Shown here piece after piece: positions 27,746 through 39,880 of a stretch of 64,000 nucleotides of DNA. This DNA is from Coptis chinensis (Eukaryota > Streptophyta > Magnoliopsida > Ranunculales > Ranunculaceae). The stretch spans positions 10,248,001-10,312,000 of the forward strand of contig CM027380.1 in the NCBI GenBank assembly GCA_015680905.1, written 5' to 3'. The position numbers and the translations under genes are program-made. Below the pieces are notes generated by a model. The model ran no database searches. It was not told the origin of the DNA and saw nothing but the letters and a program-made list of their open reading frames with translations. The first letter of the stretch is position 1. Each line of letters opens with the position of its first letter.

Positions 27746-28289
27746 TTGAAATATTTATGGACATATTTCTATTTACCTCGCGAAACGGACCGGGCCCTCT
27801 ATAAATGTGATAGAAATAGAAATAGTTTTAAAGGAGGGTAAGTATAGGGGCCTATATAGAAGCTGCATTGGAATCCCATTTTTGTATTGTTTCTTTAAAT
27901 TTGAAGATAGAGGGCCATATCAAGGTCCCATTGGTGATGCCCTTAGAGATCAAATTTGGAAATTTTATTTTTTTGGTATCAGAATTTTGTGATCGAGATC
28001 AGTGTCCTGTACTCCTATTTCTATTTATTGACCTACATTCCAAATTCTACGTGACCAGGATCAGTATCCATGTCAAAGTGTCTAAGTACGTGCCCTATGT
28101 CGAAGTGGTCCTATGGTCAAACAATTAGAGTTCAAGTTAGAAGTAACTACAGCTAATCGAAATCAGTCAGTGTCCTATCTCTAATAATTAGAAATTTAGA
28201 AGTAATTAAAATTTCTAGTTGATTGAAATTCTTTTTAGAAGTCATATTTATCTTTATCACTATTGAAAATTTACTATATGCACTGGGAC
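27746..28289. other. No recognisable gene
   Basis: Short phrases recur between 27421-27500 and 27890-27950 (AAATAGAGGGCCA-like), which suggests an old repeat. Otherwise nothing is recognisable. Confidence 0.35.
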
Positions 28290-28455
28290 CCAGCGGAGAA
28301 AACTTATCAAGGGAAGGAACATAAAAAATTTCAATGGAGCGACGAAGGCAGGAACATATATAAAAAAATTCAATGGAGCGACGAAGGCCAACGCAGAGGA
28401 AGAATGCGATAAAGCGTAGTAAAGTGTAAGCATATCCCGAGACCAACATTGTAAT
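28290..28455 (-). pseudogene. NDR1-like (NHL/LEA_2) gene, N-terminal fragment B
   Basis: The minus strand encodes VSGYAYTLLRFIAFFLCVGL (membrane segment), then SIEIFYVPSLDKF, which aligns with FSFEIFYVPALDK of the copy at 60 kb. A short internal direct duplication repeats TCAATGGAGCGACGAAGGC, so the SIE(F/I)FY motif occurs twice. After PSLDKF the similarity ends. It is a fragment of the same gene family as 27150-27344 and 59825-60031, decayed and partly duplicated. Confidence 0.6.
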
Positions 28456-29111
28456 TGTAAGTTTATATTTTGAAGTTTGTAAGTTTTCAACACAAAACGA
28501 AAATAGAGGAAAGTGTAACTAGGTTTTGGTGAGTGTGGGCTTCTTAAACAAATGGGCCGGGCCAGTTAGGGCTCTACGGGCTGACCAACAAAACCAAAGG
28601 CCCACGCTCCTGTGAATACCCCAAGTCCCCAACTCCCTCGCAGAGGAAGAATGCGATAAAGTGTAGTAAAGTGTAAGTATATCCCGAGACCAACATTGTA
28701 ATTGTAAGTTTATGTTTTGAAGTTTGTAAGTTTTCAACACAAAACGAAAATAGAGGAAAGCGTAACCAGGTTTTGGTGAGTGTGGGCTTCTTAAACAAAT
28801 GGGCCGGGCCAGTCAGGGCTCTGCGGGCTGACCAACAAAACCGAAGGCCCACGCTCCCGTGAATACCCCAACTCCCTCGCAGAGGAAGAATGCAATAAAG
28901 TGTAGTAAAGTGTAAGTATATCTTGAGACCAACATTGTAATTGTAAGTTTATGTTTTGAAGTTTGTAAGTTTTCAACACAAAACGAAAATAGAGGAAAGC
29001 GTAACCAGGTTTTGGTGAGTGTGGGCTTCTTAAACAAATGGGTCGGGCCAGTCAGGGCTCTGTGAGCTGACCAACAAAACCAAAGGCCCACGCTCTCGTG
29101 AATACCCCAAC
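28392..29111 (-). repeat. Threefold tandem duplication of an NDR1-like 5' end, about 240 bp each
   Basis: Units start at CGCAGAGGAAGAATGC near 28392, 28639 and 28878. Each contains, on the minus strand, the leader and membrane segment of the NDR1-like family (for example VSGYTYTLLHFIAFFLCEG) plus upstream sequence with GGGCCGGGCCAGT. The three units differ at only a few positions, so they are younger than the fragmentation of the genes. The third is interrupted by a hAT MITE at 29112-29638. Confidence 0.8.
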
Positions 29112-29249
29112 CACTGTTCTAAAAATCAGTCTAGGCGGCCGTCTAGGCTGTTTCTAGGTGCTAGCCGGTGCCCAACCGACTCGCCTAGGCCCAAGTCGTT
29201 TAAAAAATCGTTGGACTGATTAGGTGGCCTCTAGGCGGTCGTCCAGTCA

Positions 29250-29280
<31 letters not shown>

Positions 29281-29638
29281 GAATAATTAAATATCGAAAA
29301 TTAAAGACCAGTATAGGCTTAAGATTTGAATGAGTTTAAAAGACTAAAGTCTAATGTAAATTATATGCTACTATAAGAAATGATATGGTTTTATATGAAG
29401 TCAATATTCTTCAACTATTACACATTTTTGTAATAAGTATTTTTGTTTGTGTTTATTTTTTGAGTTATGGTAAATGATTTTCTTCATTTCTTGTAGTATA
29501 GGTGTGTATTAATATATTTATTATAAGATATATTAGGAAAAAAACACCGCCTAGCCCGTCTAGGCACTGTTTATAAGGCCTAGGCGCTAGGCACTCTCCC
29601 ACCGCCCCAACTACCACCTAGCGTTTTTTAGAACATTG
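29112..29638. mobile_element. hAT-type MITE, 527 bp
   Basis: Ends CACTGTTCTAAAAATC and TTTTTTAGAACATTG form terminal inverted repeats. The perfect 8-bp duplication ACCCCAAC lies at 29104-29111 and 29639-29646. The body has many CTAGGCGG / CCGCCTAG motifs and a 29-base T-run (29252-29280). No coding capacity. Confidence 0.85.
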
Positions 29639-29646
29639 ACCCCAAC

Positions 29647-30641
29647 TCCTTCCCCAAGTAGTATAACGGTTGTGGTTGAAGACTCCATTGTTCTACGAAA
29701 AACTCTTAGCAATGGTAGACTCAAAGATTAATCACCTATATTAAACAAAATATATGGCCAAATGACTAAGGCCAAGCATCCAACATTCAGGTTGATATTA
29801 AACCATAACCTGTACTATCCAGATACAAGGGGCAGACATGAGACATCACACACAAAACCATACGCAAGGGGCATCACCAATCACAAGGACATTTACACTA
29901 GAATATAGATCAGCTACCTGCAATTTGACTATTTATAGCAAACTATTTAAACTATTCAGTAAAAATCAGCAACAACACAAAACCTTAACTCAAAAATTGA
30001 AAATTGGAGTGACAAATTGAAAATTATGATTGTAAACACTATTATGCTCTTTGACGCGTCCTCTCAAACCCCAAGTATGAAAAAGAGGTGATAATTTAAA
30101 GAAAATCAAGATAAGAAGATCAAACCCTAGAACCCGAGATCTCCCAACCCATAACCAAATGAAGAAGAAAAGAGGGAAGGTCAAAAAAGAAAAAGAACAT
30201 TTTATCGAAGGTGAAGAAATGGTTATTTGAGCACCCCTCTTCGCGAAGCTCTCATCTGTCGAAAGGGGGAGAGAGTGAAATGTTTTTTTTTTATGCATGG
30301 GTGGCAAATCCACAGCAAATTTGTGTACAAAATTGTCGTGGAAAAACTTACACACCTTCCCCCAGAGTAAATTTTGACACCAAAATGATGGCAAATAACA
30401 ACTTGTGGCAAATCCAAAAAAAAAATTGCCACGAGTCAAAAAGCAAATCAAACAGTGGCAAATAAATGAATAGTGCCATTTATTTGCATTTGCCATGGCA
30501 AATGGGGCTATCAAACATAGCTGAGTCTTTAACTTTGAAGGCAAATTATGCCTGAAGCTCTAGGTGCAAGGGCGATGCACGTAAAAACGAAGCAAAAAAC
30601 CAGTAGAAAACGCTACAGCTGCAAGAACACACTGCTGCTTG
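29647..30641. other. No gene; contains a TGGCAAAT-rich palindromic repeat
   Basis: Bases 30290-30515 carry many TGGCAAAT / ATTTGCCA motifs in both orientations, with a hairpin around 30453-30505, then GGGGCTATCAAACATAG, which looks like a MITE terminus. The long minus-strand open frame over 29990-30544 is made largely of this repeat and shows no domain. The rest is AT-rich sequence without features. Confidence 0.4.
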
Positions 30642-30728
30642 TTCACAAAGTTGCTAACTTGCACAGCTGCACAGAGGTAGAAGATCTCACCACGCGGCCC
30701 TGATCATTAACTGTGACATTACCTTCAA
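30642..30728 (-). pseudogene. NDR1-like (NHL/LEA_2) gene, C-terminal fragment
   Basis: The minus strand reads GNVTVNDQGRVVRSSTSVQL and then a stop at 30642-30644. This aligns with CDLTVNDHGRMEDSSASLHV of the copy at 54 kb and with the VxVNxxG motif near the end of the LEA_2 domain. It is the remnant of a separate gene copy whose N-terminal part is not adjacent. It may have belonged to the copy whose 5' end is at 43826-44035. Confidence 0.5.
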
Positions 30729-30779
30729 GCGTATTAAGCGTATTAAGCCTTTTAGGAGCCGGGCATTTTTCTAGCTCTC

Positions 30780-31095
30780 TTAATATTCCACATCATCAAC
30801 TCCTATTAAAATGGGAATTACTCTCCTATTGAAAAGAGAAATTCTAGCACCTCTAATTAAAACGGAAATCTTTCTCCTATTATAATGGGAATTCATCCCC
30901 TATTGAAATAGAAAAATCTAGCACTTCTAATTAAAACGGGAATCTTTCTCCTATTATAATGGGAATTCATCCCCTATTGAAACAGAAAAATTTAGCACTT
31001 CTAATTAAAACGAGAATCCTTCTTCTATTAAAAACGAAAATCACACTTCTAAATTAAAACGGGATACGGGATCCCTCCCCTAATTAAAAAACGGG
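30780..31095. repeat. Tandem repeat, about 75 bp, four to five degenerate units
   Basis: TCTAATTAAAACGG(G)AATC followed by TTTCTCCTATTATAATGGGA and ATTCATCCCCTATTGAAA recurs with a period near 75 bases, fading toward 31080. No coding content. Confidence 0.7.
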
Positions 31096-31344
31096 TTTTT
31101 AAAACTTAATTGAAACAACAGAGAATGGGCATGAAGCCCAGTGTTCCAATTTAATTACGGAAAAAAGACACAGACTTTTCTGATTATGTCAAAAGCCCAC
31201 CCGGTCCATTTGTTTGTAATATTACAAATTTTTCCCTTAAACAGAAATCAAAATTAGACAAATAGATAAAAAAGAAATACGCCAATACCAATTAGATTGC
31301 AAACAAAAAACCCTAGTTCTCCCAAATTAAACCCAAATTTCAAA

Positions 31345-32355
31345 ATGAAGAACCGTAATGAAGAAAAAAATAACGATTCAAATGATCATGTGCAAGAAAA
31401 CACAAAATCTACTCCAAAAAAAAAGACAACCAGACGGCAAAAAGGTTAGAACCCAAATTTCATTAATAGTTTCACCATTTTGATATACTAGGATTTTCAT
31501 TTTATGAAAAATTGGAATAAATTAGTTAAAACGTGTTGAATTCACTGCAACATGACTAACATGAGTGTTGCATCTAATATACTATGGTTGATTTGCACTA
31601 TCACTTACCACTGCAATATGGATGTTGCACTGTTAAATCCCAATGCAACATAGATGTTGCAGTGTCAAATCCCACTTCAACATGAGTATTTGGGTCGAAT
31701 ACAACATGAGTGTTGTTTGAGGTTTAAATTGGTGATGTTTGTTTGAGTTTTGAGGCATATTTTCTACTAAAACATCCATGTTACAGTAAAAAAAGCACTG
31801 TAACATGAATGTTGCAATGGAAATTTGTTGAAACAAGCTACTAAATCATTAATTTTCTTTCAGGTTATGCTGCAAGGGAAGGTCGATGTTGTTGGAAAAT
31901 CTAAATCTAAATTGAGCCTTCCCAAACGAAGTATGGATACAACTACATCAACAAGTGTAAACCCAAAAACAAAAGGCAAAGAAAAGATAGAGGAGAATGG
32001 TAAACAAAATTTGGTGAAAATTGAGTTGTTGAGTTATAGGTCAAGTTTGAAGTCAATGGTTGAGATTGTGGATTTGATTAGAGGCGACATAAAGGAAGTG
32101 CATAAGGAAAAAATGATGGATACACTGTTTGCAAGTCTTTTTAGTGTCTTTATTGATAATAGGTTGAATGTTAAGACTACAATAAAAGCAAACATTGATG
32201 TTTGTTCAGGTTTGGAGACATACTCGGGAGTAGATGATGAGTTTCGTGTTGGGGGTAAGATTGTTAGATTTACTTCGGAAGACGTTACATTGATTTTTAG
32301 GTTGCCTTTGAAAGGGAGCATAGCAACAAGCCTTAGTAGATCAAATGAGGACTCT
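31345..32355 (+). pseudogene. Two-exon plant gene fragment (Ulp1/DUF1985-like), 3' truncated
   Basis: Exon 1 starts at ATG 31345 and encodes a polar stretch (MKNRNEEKNNDSNDHVQENT) rich in Lys/Thr, ending at a GT near 31446. Intron sequence runs to TTTCTTTCAG at 31863. Exon 2 is open from 31864 and includes SLFSVFIDNRLNVKTTIKA, CSGLETYSGVDDEFRVGGK and FTSEDVTLIFRLPLKG. That pattern resembles the N-terminal DUF1985-like domain of plant Ulp1-protease-associated proteins, many of which are spread by MULE transposons. It is cut off near 32355, where the Tat-like element T2 begins. Family assignment is tentative; the exon-intron structure is well supported. Confidence 0.45.
31550..31830. repeat. 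Short palindromic motif repeated in intron
   Basis: Variants of the near-palindrome TGCAACATGAATGTTGCA recur at least eight times (for example near 31560, 31615, 31647, 31677, 31700, 31770 and 31800) in the intron of the gene fragment. Each half-site is CAACAT / ATGTTG. No transposon ends were found around it. Confidence 0.6.
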
Positions 32356-32636
32356 CCGAGAATCCTTTACAACGCTCCAACAAGAGAACCAAACTCTTTG
32401 CGAGCAGACCACCTCCAACACTAACAACGGAACTCCAGACGCAAGTGAGAACAACACAGTCACAACCCTCACCACCACCACCAATCAATGACTAGAAGAC
32501 TTCGCCCAAAGATTGGAGAAGTCGAGCGAGAATGCTAGTGTAGCCCAGATCGTTCATTTCATACAAGGCATCACCATTCACCACTGAGGTTAGGGACAAG
32601 CAGCCTTCCTCAGATTTCATCCAACCAAAGTTCCCG

Positions 32637-33275
32637 TTGTACGACGGTAGCTCATGCCCAGGCCAACACATAGCTCGTTTCAGCCAGATCCTCGCGCTCT
32701 ACAACGCCCCAGACTATGACTACCTGAAGTGCAAGCTCTTTCCAGCCAGCTTGAAGGACAGAGTGTTAGACTGGTTCTACATGCTCACTCTTGATTCAAT
32801 CAACAACATCGACAAGCTAGCTAAGACGTTCGTAGTAGAGTTCGTTCATAACAGAAAGAAACAGGCCGACCTAGACTCGCTGCTCCAGCTGAAGCAAACA
32901 CACGGCGAGACAATCTGCGCTTTCCTAGGACGTTTCAAGAAGGAACTCCTATCAATGGAGCCAGGCCTCAAAGATAGCTTTGCAACTTCTGCATTCACTA
33001 ACGCCCTCCTAGACGACTCCGATCTAGCAAGGTCTCTCATGCGCAACAAGCCAGAATGCCTGGACGACCTGTACCACAGAGTCGACAAGTACATGAAATA
33101 CAAAGAATGGATGGCCCATCGCAAAGGCAAAGAAGTCCTCGCAGTAAGTGACAACGAGGATCCAAAGAAAGCCATCAGCACTCAAGCAACAACAACAAGG
33201 GCAATAGCTCCCAAAAGCCTTCATACACCCAGAGCGAATTCTCCAACTTCTCCAGGACGCCAAGCCATATCCTGA
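32637..33275 (+). pseudogene. T2 gag region fossil
   Basis: Plant Ty3/gypsy capsid-like segment with KCKLFPASLKDRVLDWFYML, FAKTFVVEFVHNRKK-like text, and FLGRFKKELLSMEPGL. It lies upstream of protease as expected. Confidence 0.8.
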
Positions 33276-33749
33276 AGAAGATATATCAAGCCAAACATCA
33301 ACAAAGTTATAGCAATATAATGACGTCCATACTGCCATTTCCACAAACTCCACCCCTATGACACAGATGAGTGTTGGAGCCTCAAGCACTACCTCCAAAA
33401 CTTAGTCGAAAAGGGAAAACTAAAAGAGTTCCTACCAGAAAGTGGCCTTAGGCATAAGCTGAATGCCAATCGCAACAGAATCAAGAGCTGAAGCCAAGAA
33501 CGACCTGCTCGCAGAAGAAGCAGGAGCAGAACAACCTGACGATCTAAATCTCCAGGTCGGTCGTGGCACAATAGGAGATAACACTCCTCCGATCACGATG
33601 AGGAAAGGGTAATCAACATGATTACAGACATCTCCAACAACGAGACCTTAGGTCGTGAAAAGCGCAGGCGTGTAGGTGCACTACAAGAAATCTACCACCT
33701 CTCCCACAAAGTTGAGGTGATCACTCCTACCAGCTCTCAAATAACAACC

Positions 33750-34101
33750 ACAATTTCATTCACCGAGGAAGACCTAGACAAGGTGTGCCTACCCCACAAT
33801 GATGCCCTGGTAGTTGCACGTCAAAATCAACGGGTGGACACTCAAACAGGTCCTAATCGATCTAGGCAGCTCCTTCGACATCTTCTTCTATCAAACTTAC
33901 AAGGATATGCACTGGCCAGACTCGGTGATGATAGAGTTAAATGCACCACTCTATGGATTCAACAGAGACCGCACAGATGCCATTGGAGACGTCATCCTAC
34001 CAGTCTCATTTGGAGAAAAAGAGGACATGGTCAAGACTTCAACACAATTCAGTGTGATTGATGTCAAGTCATCCTACATTGCCATCTTAGGGCGCAGATA
34101 A
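33750..34101 (+). pseudogene. T2 aspartic protease region fossil
   Basis: Signature LKQVLIDLGSSFDIFF, then LYGFNRDRTDAIGDVILP and SYIAILGRR, the order found in plant Ty3/gypsy proteases. Compare VKRVLIDCGSAIDLLF of element T1. Confidence 0.8.
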
Positions 34102-34349
34102 AATCCACAAGATCCAAACAATTCCATCCACCTTACACCAAGTCTTGTGGTTCCCTAGACCCTGAGGCATCATGGAGCTCAGGAGCAACCAGTTAGAGGC
34201 TCATTGATGCAATCAGGTCAGCACAACAACCACGACCAAAACTTTGGTCATCCAAACCAAAGACATCCCAAAGCCACAAGATCCTCAAGCTTCCAGCCCT
34301 CCAGCACCAGCCCCAGACAAGCTAAAGGAGAAACAAGCACAAATCAAAC

Positions 34350-35150
34350 CTGGAGAAAAAATCAATTTGGGCACAAATGATGACCCAAAGTTTGTTTATG
34401 TAGGGGCTAATTTAGACCCCAAGTTCAATAAGCAACTTGTCAAATTTCTATCTCTCAATAAAGATGTTTTTGCTTGGTCGTATATTGATATGCCAGGAAT
34501 CGACTTTCAGGTCGCTTGCCAGAAACTAAATGTAGATCCAACGGTAAAACCTATCAAACAACGACCTAGGAAACTTGCACTCAAATTTCAAAAAGCCATC
34601 AATAAAGAGATAGAAAAGCTAAAAAATGTTGGCTTCATTAGAGAAGTCGAGTACCCGACCTGGCTAGCTAACATCGTAGTCGTTCCTAAGAAAAATGGTC
34701 AGGTACGACTCTGCATAAACTTCACTAACGTCAACAAGTATTGCCCAAAGGACATTTTTCCCCTTCCAAGGATTGATATTATGGTATATCAAACTTGCGA
34801 ATATGAACTTCTATCATTTATCGACCCATACATCGGGTACAATCAAATACCACTTGCAGAGGAAGACCAAGAAAAGATGTCCTTCATCACCAAAAAGGAA
34901 TGTTCTCGCTCTGGCCCCCTACCATTCGGTTTGAAGAACGCCCGGTCGCGACCTACCAAAGACTTGTCACAAAGATGTTCAAAGACTTGTTAGGCGACAC
35001 TATGGAAATCTACATAGGCGACATGGTAGTCAAAAGCGAAAAGGTCGACGATCACATTTCTCACGAAAGAAGCCTTTGAAAGATTACACCAAAACAAGAT
35101 GAAGCTTTAAGCCCGACCAAAATAGGTATTTGGAGTAGCCTCAGGGAAAT
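34350..35150 (+). pseudogene. T2 reverse transcriptase region fossil
   Basis: Recognisable RT motifs: VGFIREVEYPTWLANIVVVP, KKNGQVRLCINFTNVNKYCP, PLPRIDIMV, DPYIGYNQIPLAEEDQEK. Typical of Ty3/gypsy polymerases. The region runs directly into the nested insertion at about 35153. Confidence 0.85.
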
Positions 35151-35152
35151 TT

Positions 35153-37703
35153 AGCCCCTTTTTGGATCGATATAGCTAGAAATTCAAACCTATATGAAAT
35201 TATTTTTCACTAGTCACCCCTCTAAGCCTTTCTTTAAACTTTCATAATCCACAATTCCTTTGTCCTTTTACAAAAAAAAAAAAAAAAAAAAAATTAGCCT
35301 ACCCCTTTTTGAATGAGTCTGAGAATAGAGATGAAGAAAAGAAAAGAGAAAGACCTGTGGCACCAAGAATTTGTTAGTTGCTTCAAATAAGAAAAAAAAA
35401 AGTTTCCATCCAAAGATAAGAAAAATAAATAAATAAATAAAATAAAAAGTTAGAACTCCAAAAACAAAATCAAAGGAATCAAAAGCCAAAAGAAAAAGAA
35501 AAAAAAATGCTAAGGATGGAAACAAAGTGTAGAAGCAAAGTAAGAATAAGGCTTTCTCTAGTTACATAATATGAAAACTCTATTATCTCAGACTTGTCTT
35601 TTTGAATATCCATTTTCTTTCTTCTTAAATTCATCACCTAATCCCCACAATACCTAATAAAGACCTCTAGCTCAATATGAATAAGGTTTTCTCTAGTTAT
35701 ATAATATGAAGACTCTATTATCTCAGACTTGTCTTTTTGAATATCCATTTTCTTTCTTCTTAAATTCATCACCTAATCCCCACAACACCTAATAAAGTCC
35801 TCTAGCTCAATTAGGAATAGGTTAGTGTGATAGTAAGTGGTAGATGTGTTTGATCGACTTTGGTTTCCTTGTGTGTCATTGAGATTGTAAGGTAAAGTGT
35901 GCCCATTGTATACTAGAGTGAGCGAAACTTGAGTGGAAAAATTAGAGTGTTTTTGTCTTGACATATATGTGAGGACCTACTTAAGGACGATATTCTAAAG
36001 TTTCATAAACGAACCTGTTATTGCATTTCATAGCATAGTTCATTATATATATGTTTATCCGTAGATGATTGATTATTATGCACATATTAGCTTAGGTTTT
36101 GAATTGATTATTCTGTATTCATTGCTAGTGAGATGTATAGATATCTGAGAAGAAATAAGGAAACAATAATTTTATTTCTTAGTCGTTATAGTATAAATGA
36201 AGTTTGTGAGTACTTTCTCTGGAAAACTCTCATGAGGTTATAACTCATCCACTAGGAAATTCCTAGTGGTTTAAGGCCTTATTGTATATAGTCAATGCAA
36301 TTGCACTCGGCGAAACGAGATTAGTTAGAACTCTATTTTTAGTCACTTATTTTAATTTTTCATATTTGCTTGAGGACAAGCAAAATACTGTTTGGGGTGG
36401 TTTGATAAGAGCCCAAAACTGTAGTTTTTACCCCTTAATAATATTATATTTAGACCGATTATGTGATTATTAAATAAGAGTTAGTTTTATTTACGTGCTT
36501 TTGTGTATTTCAGGCATTGGAGTCAAATATGTGAAGAAATGTGTCCCTTTTGCAAGAGAAAGGAGCAAAGGTTGGTTGCTAAGAAGTTCTACGGTAAAAT
36601 CCCAAGTTTCAAGGAGAAAAAGCCTTGTTAAAGCCCAGTCAAAGCTGAAAAGTCAAAGTCAACGCGGGCAAAAATAGCGCATAAAAGTTAGCATAACTTC
36701 CGCAGGCCATATCTTTGGACTCAGACCTCAGAATTGGGCCTACCATATGTCAAAACGACCGGCTCGGAAAGAGCTTTCTAATGGTCTAGGCCTTGGTCTA
36801 ATCAGAGGAGTGAAAGTGGAAGAAAAGACTGTTATAGTACTTTCTAATAGAGAAACCCTTTTTAGACTTAAGTAATTAGGTTTTGGGCTTGATTTAATGG
36901 CCCAAGACATGGCTCCAAATCCCATACACGAAATTGTAGACCTAGCCCTCTCCTATATAAAGAGGACTAAGACATAACTCTTAGTACTTAGTTATTAATT
37001 CATAGACTTAGTTAATTATTCAGTACTTAGTTTTTAATTCTTAGACTCTCTTCCATTAAATTAATAAAGCCAATTCATATTGTTTCAATGATGCCTTCTT
37101 TTTATTTTTCTATTAATGATAGTCTAATGAATCTGAGCTAAACCTCCATTAGAGGGGTTGATGAAGACTTGATGTGTTAGTTAGAATTATTGCTTACTCA
37201 AGAGTTTCACTCTAACGGTTTGTTTATTCACCATGACAATAAGTTAAACTTCCTTTCATGCTAATTATTAGTTAGTTAGAGATGCCATGAATAGTTAGGG
37301 ATCAAATACTTAATCTTTATTGGTTAGGATTGTAATAATCTACACTAGCATATTAGGAATCAATCAAGGTGGAATCAAATCCCCCTAATTTCTTCTTCAT
37401 ATTCACATCTTAGTATTTAATTGCCATAGTATAAGTTAGAACATTTTAATTAGTTCAATCACCATATTAGTATAATTATAAACCATTACTCTCATACTCT
37501 CATTGATTTTGTTAGAATTGTTAAATTAGTGAAACTTATCGTCTAAACAACTAGGAGTGGAACGAATTCTCTACTCCACATATTGCATGATAAACGAGAG
37601 TAGAACTTTGATCATTTAGAAAATTCATGCTTTTACTTATTCCTAGCATAATTAGTTAAGATTAAGTAAAACAATTGTTTTTACTATTATCACTTACCTA
37701 TCA
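35153..37703 (+). mobile_element. 3' part of an Athila/Tat-like LTR fossil nested in T2
   Basis: The reading of T2 changes abruptly near 35153 and resumes at about 37704. The inserted piece begins with AT-rich non-coding text, includes an imperfect direct repeat (35555-35670 and 35675-35790), a terminal GAGGACAAGCAAAATACTG and TTTGGGGTGG purine tract, then a full LTR. No coding region is visible. It is a fossil of a second LTR family inside T2, so it arrived after T2. Confidence 0.65.
36403..37703 (+). repeat. LTR of the nested element, about 1.3 kb
   Basis: It starts TGATAAGAGCCC directly after the purine tract and ends in CTATCA. Collinear with 11436-12644. The two copies share blocks such as AGAGATGCCATG and GTGTAG..TTGTAA text but are clearly diverged. 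Confidence 0.7.
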
Positions 37704-38502
37704 ACTCCGCCCATCCTGTCCAAACCAAATGAAGGAGAAACATTGGGGCTTTACCTTACAACTACCGACTTTGCCATCAGCTCGGTCCTCTTTCGTGAAA
37801 GCGAGGGAGTTGAAAAGCCAGTCTACTTCACCAGGAAACCTCTAGAGGATTTAGAGAAGCATTACTCTCCAATTGAGAAAACAATGTTATCTCTGTTATA
37901 CTCCGCTCGCAAGTTTCGACCTTACTTTCAGGCTCACAACATCAAGGTCATAATAGATGTACCCATCAAGCAGGTCTTGAGTTCTAACAACAAAACAGTC
38001 CGCATGGCCAAATGGGTTGAAGAACTCGGAGAGCATCACATCGAATTTTTTCCTAGAACGCCTCGCAAAGGCTACGTCGTTGCTGACTTCCCCGTCGAAG
38101 ACGTCAACTGGGAACCCGAGCCCATTACTTCACTACATCAAACAACCACCCCAGACACATGGTACCTCTACGTAGATGGAGCTTACAACAACAGCGGTAG
38201 TGGACTAGGGGCTGTGTTAACTTCACCAGAAAGAACACAGCTACAAAAGTCAATCAAGATCGATTTCGCAACATCCAACAACGAAGTGGAATATGAAGCG
38301 TTAATCACAGGCCTCCGCATGTCACAACAACTGCAAGTCCAAAAACTCAAAACTCACAGTGATTCACAGCTAATCGTCAAGCAGATCACCAAAGAATATG
38401 TCACAAACGGAGCAAACCTAGCCAAGTACGCTCAGGTCGTCAATGACATCATCAGCTCGTTCAAAATCTTCTCATTGGAACGCATTCCCCGAAGAAGATA
38501 AC
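37704..38502 (+). pseudogene. T2 RNase H regions fossil
   Basis: First part: LYLTTTDFAISSVLFRE, PVYFTRKPLEDLEKHY, the connection RNase H of Ty3/gypsy RT. Second part: WYLYVDGAYNNSGSGLGAVL, NNEVEYEALITGLRMSQQL, THSDSQLIVKQI, an additional RNase H-like domain typical of the Tat lineage (archaeal-type RNase H). The presence of both supports the Tat assignment. Confidence 0.8.
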
Positions 38503-38772
38503 AGACATGCAGACAGCTTGGTTTTCTTAGCCTTGAAAACCTAAGAGGCATGTCCCAGTACAGTCTACATTGACATCCTGGAGAGGCCCGCCTACCAACA
38601 AGAAAGTGTCAACAGCTTCACGGACTTCTAGCCCTCATCCGAAAAAGAGATCACTCAATCTTGGATAGGCCCATTCCTGAAATTTATCTTACATGGTGAG
38701 CTCCCGGCAGAGGCAAAGATTGCTCATGCCATACAATTTCAAGCTCCCAGATACACCGTAATCAACGGATGA

Positions 38773-39880
38773 TTGTTCCGTAAATCCGCAGGAGGACCCT
38801 ACCTAAGGTGCGTACCTCCTTGCGAAGGCCAACTCATCTTTGATGAAATTCACAAAGGTGAATGTGCCAACCATGCAGGAGCAAGATTTCTGGCTCATAA
38901 AGCAATCGCCCAAGGATATTATTGGTCAGGTATGCACATCGAGGCAAAGAAATATGTTCTCAAATGCCACCAATGTCAAACATTTGGCCACAACCACCTA
39001 AGTCCAGCACGGGAATTGATCAACATAGCCAGCCCCTGGCCTTTTCATATGTGTGGGCTAGACATCATGGGACCATTCATCTCACAAAAGAAAACAGGAC
39101 TCAAATATGTCCTTGCAGCCACAGATTACTTCACCAAATGGGTGGAGGCAATCCCACTTGTTCAAGTCAAGGAAGTCCACATCATCAACTTCATATAGAC
39201 TAATATCATCACAAGATTTGGTCTACCCCACACCCTCGGCATGGACAACGGAACCCAATTTGCTAGCACGTAAGTCAAGGCTTTCCTACAAAAATGGCGC
39301 ATCACTCAAGCATTTTCTACACTTATATATGCACAAAGCTATGGCCAAGCAGAGGCCACAAACAAATCCATCGAAGAGAATCTCCAAAAAAAGTTGGAGA
39401 ACAAGAAAAGCCAATGGCCGGAACAACTTGAGAACATTTTATGGGCATACAGAACAACAGCTAGAGCTAGTACCAATGAGTCTCCATTCACACTTTGCTT
39501 AAGAATAGAAGCAGTCATACCATCATAACTTATAATTACAACCATACGTTCTGACATAGTCGAATCAGGTGAAAATGACTAGCATATTAGCCAAAGAAGT
39601 CAATCTTCTAGAAGAGCGAAGGAAAACAGTTGCAATATCCCTAGCTTGGTACCACCAAACCATCCAACGATCTTACAACAAGAAAGTCGTACCAAGATCT
39701 TTTCAAGCTGGCGGCCTAGTCCTCAAAAAGACATTAGCACCAGGCAAGCTTGACCCAACTTGGGAAGGCCCATACATAGTTCACAAAGTAGTTGGAAACT
39801 GAGCTTACTGGATCAAAACTCAGTTCGGTGATGTACTCCCCCGACCTTGGAATACAGCTCTACTCAACCGTTTTTACTAG
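38773..39880 (+). pseudogene. T2 integrase region fossil
   Basis: Zinc head HAGARFLAHKAIAQGYYW with CHQCQTFG; core with PWPFHMCGLDIMGP and ATDYFTKWVEAIPL; later FGLPHTLGMDNGTQFAS and YGQAEATNKSIEENLQKKL; C-terminal LDPTWEGPYIVHKVVGN. A Ty3/gypsy integrase fossil with the same architecture as in T1. Confidence 0.85.

Noticed and set aside
29990-30544. A 184-residue minus-strand open frame
   Set aside because: Low-complexity, Phe/Leu-rich translation of a palindromic TGGCAAAT repeat and AT-rich DNA; no recognisable family or splice context.
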